Below are positions 6,652 through 11,602 of a DNA stretch of 11,602 bases, piece by piece. This DNA comes from Deltaproteobacteria bacterium. GTDB lineage: Bacteria; Desulfobacterota; Binatia; Binatales; Binataceae. The notes below the pieces were generated by a model. It worked only from the letters and a program-made list of their open reading frames with translations. It had not been told where the DNA came from and made no database searches. Numbering within the stretch: the stretch's first letter is position 1; the number at the start of each line of letters is the position of its first letter. The translations under genes were made by a program, and so were the position numbers. The stretch lies in assembly GCA_021786815.1 (NCBI GenBank), contig JAJYMR010000400.1, forward strand, positions 1 through 11,602. The letters run 5' to 3'.

Positions 6652-9144
6652 ATGGCACCTAAGCATCTGCCCGTCTTGTTTGTAGCTATAGTAGTTCTGC
6701 TGGTTACCCCTGGCTGTCCGCAGGCCTCCAGCTCCAAGGCGCACGGCCAACAAAAGGGCCCGAAGGTGAGACCCACTGCAACGCCGACTCCGACGCCCGA
6801 TCCTACGGCGACTCCCGCTCCGACCTCGACTCCGACGCCCGACCCTACGGCGACTCCCGCTCCCACAGCCAGCGCAACACCTACTCCGACGCCCACTGCC
6901 ACGCCTACCTCCACTTACACACCCGTGGTGGGCTACGCCGGCACCTGGGTCGGCAATACCTACGGTTTCGGTGGCTATGCCGAGGTGCAAAACTCCTATC
7001 CTGTAGGCCGATTCATACAACCTACCGGCGACGATATAACCGTAGAGTCGAATGGCAATTTTGTGGTGATCGGTGTGGACGACGAGGGCCATCGCTACAT
7101 TGGCCTTTACGGCTCGGACGGCAGCTCCACGGGCGCCGCGCAGTTCAACTGCGTTCTTGAACCACCTACCAGCTACAATGTCCCGGCCGGCGGCTTCGCG
7201 GCCACCAACAACGGAACGTACGTGTATGCGGCAATAACCAACAATGGTTCGAACTGGCTCCAGCGCTACGACCTGAGCCTGAACGCCTCCACCTTCTCTG
7301 GAGGCAGCGGCAAGTGCTCTAATCAGATCACGGTAGACGCAAGCGGAAGTTCCACGCAGCCGATCACCGGGATGGCGTCGAATTCGAGCGAAGTATATGT
7401 CGCCGACTCTTATCAGAACAAAGTCCTGGTCTATGACGCGAACGCGATGACGCTGAAGCGTTCGTTCAGCGTAACCAGCCCTGGCCGAATAGCCTACGAT
7501 CCGAACACGAGCACCCTCTGGGTCGTCTCTGGCGGAACGACGATCAACCACTACGATCTTAACGGTAACGCTCTTTCAGGAACTATCACCAGCGCGAGCG
7601 ATCCGCTCGGGCTCGCGATCCAGCCTGGCACCGGCTACCTCTGGGTGGCCGACTCCGGCAGCGATCAGAACATCAAGGAATTCAATTCGAGCGGAACGCC
7701 GGTGACCACGTTCGGCCAGACTGGAGGCGCTTATTCAAGCGTTGAAGGCGGCGTTGGTGTGATCGCGCCTGACAAACTGTGGTTTCCGCACGGGGTCGGC
7801 TTTGACAGCTCGGGCGACTTCTACGTGTTGGGCGGGATTCCCGGCGGCCGGGACTCGATCACCAACGGGCACATGGACGACATCCGGAAGTTCGATTCTT
7901 CGGGCGCCGAGCTTTGGGCCGACCAAGGCATGGGCTTCGTGCAGGCAGCCGCCATCGACACTTCGACCGATGGTCAGGATTTGTACGTCGACGACGCTCA
8001 CTTCAAGATGAATTACGCGAATCTCAAAACCGGCGCGAGTGGCGGGGGTACCGAGCAGACATATTACAGCGTCAACGTCGACCCGTTCCTCTATCCCTCC
8101 GACCCGCGTCTATTGGCTGGAACCGGAGCCGTCTCGCCCAACGGCGGAGCCGGTTGGGGCCACTCGGGAGAATACCTGCCCTATCCCGTGCAGATCCTGA
8201 ACCTGAGCAATCACAAGTACATGATGGTTACCGGGATGTATCAGCATGATCTGATCATCTACCGGTTCAACGGCGAGATCGCGGTACCGTCCTTCATGAT
8301 CGGGAACGGGGGGTTTTACAGCGGCTCGTACCCGAACGCACCTTCGACAATACCCTGGGTCTGGCGGGACACGAACGGTGATGGAAATCCGCAGGCGGGC
8401 GAGTTCAGCACCAGTCCTAGCAATATCGGCGGTGAGAACAGCGTTCAGTGGTGGCGATGGGATGCCAATGGAAACCTCTGGTGGGTGCTCAACACCAGCA
8501 ACATCGTCGAGCTGCCACTGCAGGGAATCGACGCAAACGGCAATCTCACATACAACCCGAGCGTCACGAACTCCTACCCGGCACCTGCGCCCTTTAACCG
8601 CGTCCAGATGGCCTACTACGACTCCGCGAACGACGTGATGTACGTTAGCGGCTATACGCCGGCCCTTTCGTTCGCGAACGACGAGCCCTGCGGCACCTAT
8701 TCGGCGGGCTCCGTGCTGGCGCGCTACAATAACTGGAGCACCGGAAACCGTACCGCCGCATGGACGGCCAATTTACCGTGGAATCCTACCGGCAGCGGCT
8801 GCCCGCCTCCGTCCAACGACTACACGTCGGCAACGTGGACGGTCGCCACCGACAAGGTCTTCGTGGCCCTGTTCAACCCGCCGAATACCGCCGGGACCTG
8901 GTACATCAGCAACGGCGACCAAGTTACCCATGACATCTACGCATTCGACGCCAATACGGGAGCGAAACTCGGTGAGATCATTCCGACCGTCGAGCAAAAC
9001 TACTGGATGGGCTGGAACGACATCAACGGGGCGCTGACGGGGATCAAGCGCTCCAACGGCGAATATGTGGTCGGCGACGAGGGCGAGATCAGCGGCCGAG
9101 TTCTCCTCTTCCGCGGCCTGCTCCAGGACTACACCCAGTATTAA
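6652..9144 (+). CDS. Predicted lipoprotein with Pro/Thr-rich stalk and beta-propeller-like body
   Basis: An 830-residue exported protein. A short basic start, a hydrophobic helix (7-18) and TPGC with Cys22 form a probable though non-canonical lipobox. Residues 41-91 are a TPTPTP/DPTATPAPT linker likely to act as an extended stalk. The remainder (about 95-830) is rich in Gly, Asn, Ser and Tyr and shows blade-like units with NHL/YncE-type phrases: EVYVADS, TLWVVSGG, YLWVADSGSDQNIKEF, GDFYVLGG and DLYVDDAH. Residues 573-584 (DTNGDGNPQAGE) match a canonical EF-hand calcium loop. No catalytic family is recognised; adhesion, glycan binding or polysaccharide processing are all possible. The ATG at 6652 is chosen over a GTG at 6616 because GGAGAGG (6637-6643) stands 8 nt before it and the signal sequence then starts cleanly. 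It is divergent from wzm and separated from wza by a terminator, so it is probably its own transcript. Proline after the lipid Cys may hold it at the inner membrane by E. coli sorting rules. Confidence 0.88.
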   Translation: MAPKHLPVLFVAIVVLLVTPGCPQASSSKAHGQQKGPKVRPTATPTPTPDPTATPAPTSTPTPDPTATPAPTASATPTPTPTATPTSTYTPVVGYAGTWVGNTYGFGGYAEVQNSYPVGRFIQPTGDDITVESNGNFVVIGVDDEGHRYIGLYGSDGSSTGAAQFNCVLEPPTSYNVPAGGFAATNNGTYVYAAITNNGSNWLQRYDLSLNASTFSGGSGKCSNQITVDASGSSTQPITGMASNSSEVYVADSYQNKVLVYDANAMTLKRSFSVTSPGRIAYDPNTSTLWVVSGGTTINHYDLNGNALSGTITSASDPLGLAIQPGTGYLWVADSGSDQNIKEFNSSGTPVTTFGQTGGAYSSVEGGVGVIAPDKLWFPHGVGFDSSGDFYVLGGIPGGRDSITNGHMDDIRKFDSSGAELWADQGMGFVQAAAIDTSTDGQDLYVDDAHFKMNYANLKTGASGGGTEQTYYSVNVDPFLYPSDPRLLAGTGAVSPNGGAGWGHSGEYLPYPVQILNLSNHKYMMVTGMYQHDLIIYRFNGEIAVPSFMIGNGGFYSGSYPNAPSTIPWVWRDTNGDGNPQAGEFSTSPSNIGGENSVQWWRWDANGNLWWVLNTSNIVELPLQGIDANGNLTYNPSVTNSYPAPAPFNRVQMAYYDSANDVMYVSGYTPALSFANDEPCGTYSAGSVLARYNNWSTGNRTAAWTANLPWNPTGSGCPPPSNDYTSATWTVATDKVFVALFNPPNTAGTWYISNGDQVTHDIYAFDANTGAKLGEIIPTVEQNYWMGWNDINGALTGIKRSNGEYVVGDEGEISGRVLLFRGLLQDYTQY
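6785..6863 (+). repeat. 42-bp tandem repeat encoding the Pro/Thr stalk
   Basis: A 37-base unit at 6785-6821 recurs at 6827-6863 with a single base change (T to C at a synonymous position), a period of 42 bases or 14 codons. It encodes two copies of TPTPDPTATPAPT plus one residue. Being a multiple of three, copy change by slippage or recombination would lengthen or shorten the stalk without a frameshift. Shorter ACTCCGACGCCC pieces continue to about 6896. Confidence 0.9.
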
Positions 9145-9157
9145 GCGGTATTAAGCG
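9138..9157 (+). repeat. 10-bp tandem duplication across the stop codon
   Basis: GTATTAAGCG occurs twice head to tail (9138-9147 and 9148-9157). The first copy contains the TAA stop of the propeller gene (9142-9144). It is probably a small replication-slippage duplication with no effect on the protein. Confidence 0.7.
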
Positions 9158-9166
9158 AATGAACGC

Positions 9167-9205
9167 GACGGCGTCCCGGAATTCCGGGGCGCCGTCTCTC
9201 CTTTT
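9167..9205 (+). terminator. Rho-independent terminator after the propeller gene
   Basis: Arms 9167-9179 and 9184-9196 form a 13-pair GC-rich stem with one G-U and an AATT loop, followed by TCTCCTTTT. It starts 22 bp after the stop codon. It separates the propeller transcript from the wza unit. Confidence 0.85.
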
Positions 9206-9277
9206 GCACCCTTCGTCCCATCCTTTGTGCCGCGTCTCACCCGTTTCGGTCGCAGCGGCACCGCAGAGTCGCGGCAC

Positions 9278-9306
9278 TTGCATTACCCGCGACCGTTCAG
9301 TAAAGA
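9278..9306 (+). promoter_or_regulatory. Weak sigma70-like promoter candidate for the wza unit
   Basis: TTGCAT (9278-9283) and TAAAGA (9301-9306) are 17 bp apart, about 120 bp before the wza start and after the terminator of the previous gene. Each hexamer matches only three of six consensus bases, so this is a position-supported guess. The rest of 9206-9427 shows no gene. Confidence 0.3.
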
Positions 9307-9427
9307 AGAGCTAAGTCAATTCAAAGCTAGTTGAGTTATTTCGCTGCGTGACGGGCTAATTGGCAGCGCGCAGCGCCCCGATCGTTTCCGTCGAATCGAG
9401 GCGACGGCGCTTTGAGGGCGAAGAGCG

Positions 9428-10744
9428 ATGTCTCAACGGACCACAGGCGAGGCTGTTTGCCGCTGGAGGGCGCTTGTTTTTGCCGCCGCACTGCTGCTGG
9501 TCAACGGATGCAGCGCGGCGCCGGGCGGCGACTACCCGCAACCGCCAATTCATGGCAGTCCCCTGGCCCAAGCCCCTCTCGCCGGTGGCGGCGCCGCGCC
9601 TGTCGCCCGCGTTCCCGAGCCCACGGGCGTAAGCTATTTCGGAACGGCAAGCGACAGTCAGCGCCTTGAGAACCTCTGGCGCGAACGCACGCAAACGAAA
9701 TTCTCCGACTTCGCGATCGGACCGGGCGACAAGATCACTATCGCCCTGCCCGACGTGAAGGACCTCAAAGACGCGACTGTGAAAGTGTCCGCCGCGGGCT
9801 ACGTAGTCCTTCCCATGCTCGGCAAAATTCATGCGAGCGGAATGACGCAACAGCAACTGAGAGACGAGGTGCGGCGCCGGCTCCTGAAATTCATGTACGA
9901 TCCGCAGTTCCAGCTCACCGTAAAGCAGTTCCAGAGCCGACAGGTCGCGGTCCTCGGCGCGGTCGGCCGTCCCGGTGTCATTACCCTGAACGGCGCGTCC
10001 GAAACCATACTGGAGGCGATAGGCCAGGCGGGCGGACCCATCGTGACCGCCGCGGATCGCGTGATCCTGATTCCCGCGAATCCTTCGCAGACTGCCCCCG
10101 ATCCGCAGACCATGGCCGCCGCGGTCGCGATGGTGGACAGCAATTCGCGGGAGCATACCGACGACGGCGCACGTCCCGGCACGAGCGCAAACGCGCCTGC
10201 CTCAGTCCGGCCAATGCGCGTGACACCAATCCGCGCGACCGACGGACAGATGCCCGTGCCGCGCGATTCCGGCTCGCTCGCCGACTTCGCCGGTATCAAC
10301 GGCTCGCCGGTGGTGATGTCGCTGCACAGTGATTCGCCCGACGGTTCGGCGCGCTTTCTCAACATGCCGTTGCGTCCGGGAGACGTGCTGGTCGTGCCCC
10401 ACGCCGGCAGAGTCGCGGTCGTTGGATGGGTCAACGCTCCCGGCTCATTCGAAATCACCTCCGGGTTCAGCGTCCTGTCAGCCATCGGCGCCGCCGGCGG
10501 TCCGATGTATGCGGCGGACCAAACCAGCATTCATCTGATTCGGAAAACGACCGCCGGAACTACCAGGACGATTTCGCTCAATCTCGACAAAATCATGCGT
10601 GGAAAAGAGCCTGATGTGCTTGTGCAAGGAAATGACCTAATCGAGGTCGATTATTCGACGGCCAAGCTGATCCCGTATGCACTTTACAACCTGTTCCAGA
10701 ATAAACTGTGGATGGCAATTCCTTACGTCTCGTATCCATACTGA
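9428..10744 (+). CDS. wza: Outer-membrane polysaccharide export lipoprotein (OPX, Wza-like)
   Basis: A 438-residue member of the polysaccharide biosynthesis/export family, which oligomerises to form the periplasmic and outer-membrane conduit for polysaccharide. The signal peptide has a hydrophobic helix (15-25) and lipobox LVNGC with Cys28. Ser at the next position is compatible with outer-membrane sorting. The Poly_export domain spans about 92-168, with FAIGPGDKITI (95-105), GYVVLPMLGKI (124-134) and MTQQQLRDEV (139-148). A first SLBB-type domain starts at about 171 (VAVLGAVGRPGVI), and a second at about 329 (VAVVGWVNAPGSFEI). Between them LRPGDVLVVPHAG (315-327) is typical. About 90 residues of low-complexity sequence (about 218-305) interrupt the first SLBB domain. 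The C-terminus is aromatic-rich (LYNLFQNKLWMAIPYVSYPY) and may form the membrane-spanning amphipathic segment. The ATG at 9428 has GAGGG (9414-9418) at 9-nt spacing. The co-polymerase gene follows by 18 bp, an operon pair. Confidence 0.95.
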   Translation: MSQRTTGEAVCRWRALVFAAALLLVNGCSAAPGGDYPQPPIHGSPLAQAPLAGGGAAPVARVPEPTGVSYFGTASDSQRLENLWRERTQTKFSDFAIGPGDKITIALPDVKDLKDATVKVSAAGYVVLPMLGKIHASGMTQQQLRDEVRRRLLKFMYDPQFQLTVKQFQSRQVAVLGAVGRPGVITLNGASETILEAIGQAGGPIVTAADRVILIPANPSQTAPDPQTMAAAVAMVDSNSREHTDDGARPGTSANAPASVRPMRVTPIRATDGQMPVPRDSGSLADFAGINGSPVVMSLHSDSPDGSARFLNMPLRPGDVLVVPHAGRVAVVGWVNAPGSFEITSGFSVLSAIGAAGGPMYAADQTSIHLIRKTTAGTTRTISLNLDKIMRGKEPDVLVQGNDLIEVDYSTAKLIPYALYNLFQNKLWMAIPYVSYPY

Positions 10745-10762
10745 ACCCTCGCTGCAAAGCCT

Positions 10763-11602
10763 ATGAACGAACCCGCTCCGTTCAACCCCGCTCCGCTCGA
10801 CAGGACAACCGCTGCCGAACTCAATGCGCATTTGCAACGGCCGCCTCATCCGGTCTTCGACCTGGCATTCGAAGAGGAGGAGCAGGAATTCGACCCCTGG
10901 AAATACTGGTTCGTTGTACGGAAGCGGCTGGCCCTGATCGTAGCAGTCTTCGCGGCCGCGGTGCTGATAGCGGTGCTTAAGATCGTCTTCGCGGTCCCGC
11001 TCTACACGTCGGCGGCAGTGGTCCTTATCAAGCCCGGCATTCCCGACATGCTGGCCAAGCAGGATCCGAGCGGCTTTTCCGAGGACTTCTTCTCCGAAAA
11101 CTACTACAAGACCCAGGAAACCATATTGCAGAGCCGCAGCCTTGCCGAGCAGGTTATCGAGAATCTCCAGCTTTACAAGGACAAGACGTTTCTCGGACGA
11201 CCGAGCCAGCCAAGCGAAGTCAGCCATCTCATTGCTGCGGTGATTACGCCGCATCTTCAGGCCATGAAGGATGACCCCGGGCCGCCGACGCGGGCGACTC
11301 AACCGCCGCGCCCCGATACACCTGCGATGACGGGGCTCGCCGGTCGCTACCTGAGCATGCTCAAAATTTCGATAGAACCGGACACCAGTCTCTTCCAAAT
11401 CGCCTTTACCACTCCAGACCCGGGACTCTCGATGCGGCTGGCAAACGCGCACGCGCGCGCCTACGCGCAGCTCGGGATCCGCCTACATGACCAGGCGAAC
11501 CAGCAGGTGGAAAAGTTTCTTCAAAGGCGCCTCGTCGATCTCAGGGCGCGGCTGGAAAAGTCGGAAATCGCCCTCAACGAGTACCGCCGTGCACACGGCA
11601 TC
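10763..11602 (+). CDS. Polysaccharide co-polymerase / chain-length determinant (Wzz/Wzc type), 3' end cut
   Basis: The first 280 residues of an inner-membrane PCP protein, which with the OPX partner controls chain length or export. A cytoplasmic N-terminus carries an acidic run at 37-43 (EEEEQEF), then the first transmembrane helix (about 55-79). The Wzz domain follows with YTSAAVVLIKPG (81-92), YYKTQETILQSRSLAEQVIENL (114-135) and the SIEPDTSLFQIAFTTPDPGL region (203-222). A coiled-coil helix begins near 245 (QANQQVEKFLQRRLVDLRARLEKSE) and continues past the edge. A proline-rich insert lies at 172-188. Whether it ends as a short Wzz/KpsE type or carries a BY-kinase domain (Wzc type) lies outside the window. 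It starts 18 bp after wza with no clear Shine-Dalgarno, so coupling or shared transcription with wza is likely. Confidence 0.93.
   Translation, partial: MNEPAPFNPAPLDRTTAAELNAHLQRPPHPVFDLAFEEEEQEFDPWKYWFVVRKRLALIVAVFAAAVLIAVLKIVFAVPLYTSAAVVLIKPGIPDMLAKQDPSGFSEDFFSENYYKTQETILQSRSLAEQVIENLQLYKDKTFLGRPSQPSEVSHLIAAVITPHLQAMKDDPGPPTRATQPPRPDTPAMTGLAGRYLSMLKISIEPDTSLFQIAFTTPDPGLSMRLANAHARAYAQLGIRLHDQANQQVEKFLQRRLVDLRARLEKSEIALNEYRRAHGI

Noticed and set aside
6286..7551. Long minus-strand open frame (421 codons) opposite the propeller gene
   Set aside because: Its Arg/Ser/Gly-rich middle is the antisense of the Pro/Thr repeat. No domain or ribosome site is seen, and the opposite strand has signal peptide, repeats and terminator.
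9309..9338. Imperfect inverted repeat TCAATT/AGTTGA upstream of wza as an operator
   Set aside because: Short arms with a mismatch; not distinguishable from chance in an AT-rich stretch.
9356..10156. Minus-strand open frame opposite wza
   Set aside because: His/Arg-rich shadow of the wza sequence; no motif.
10637..11452. Minus-strand open frame opposite the co-polymerase gene
   Set aside because: Shadow frame; the plus strand has a clear Wzz domain and transmembrane helix.

Overview
The window is an 11.6 kb piece of a surface-polysaccharide locus from a GC-rich bacterium with an outer membrane. That envelope type is inferred from a Wza-like outer-membrane export lipoprotein followed by a Wzz/Wzc-like inner-membrane co-polymerase. 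Wide divergent spacing, Pro/Thr-rich linkers and GC-rich codons fit an uncultured soil or sediment lineage (deltaproteobacterial, Binatota or acidobacterial type), but the sequence alone does not fix the phylum.

Left arm, minus strand, read from about 5695 down to 1: ABC-transporter permease Wzm (GTG start at 5695), ATPase Wzt with a large C-terminal glycan-recognition-type domain, a GT2 glycosyltransferase overlapping the wzt end by 35 bp, then two tandem paralogous GT4 glycosyltransferases, the second cut by the window edge. This reads as one operon that assembles a glycan on a lipid carrier in the cytoplasm and exports it across the inner membrane.

Centre: a divergent non-coding region of about 950 bp (5696-6651). 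It holds an AT-rich promoter-like island with a perfect 7-bp-arm inverted repeat, a 12-bp palindrome followed by a T6 run, two near-identical 12-mers, and three consecutive hairpins. No convincing gene was found in it.

Right arm, plus strand: a predicted 830-aa secreted lipoprotein with a Pro/Thr-rich stalk and a beta-propeller-like body carrying a canonical EF-hand loop, closed by a strong terminator. A separate unit follows: wza-like OPX lipoprotein and, 18 bp later, the start of a Wzz/Wzc-type polysaccharide co-polymerase that runs off the right edge.

Together the genes supply glycosyl transfer, ABC export across the inner membrane, a periplasmic/outer-membrane conduit (PCP plus OPX), and an exported calcium-site propeller protein of unknown function. 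The propeller protein is the least explained component and the best candidate for something new: a cell-surface or periplasmic partner of the polysaccharide.
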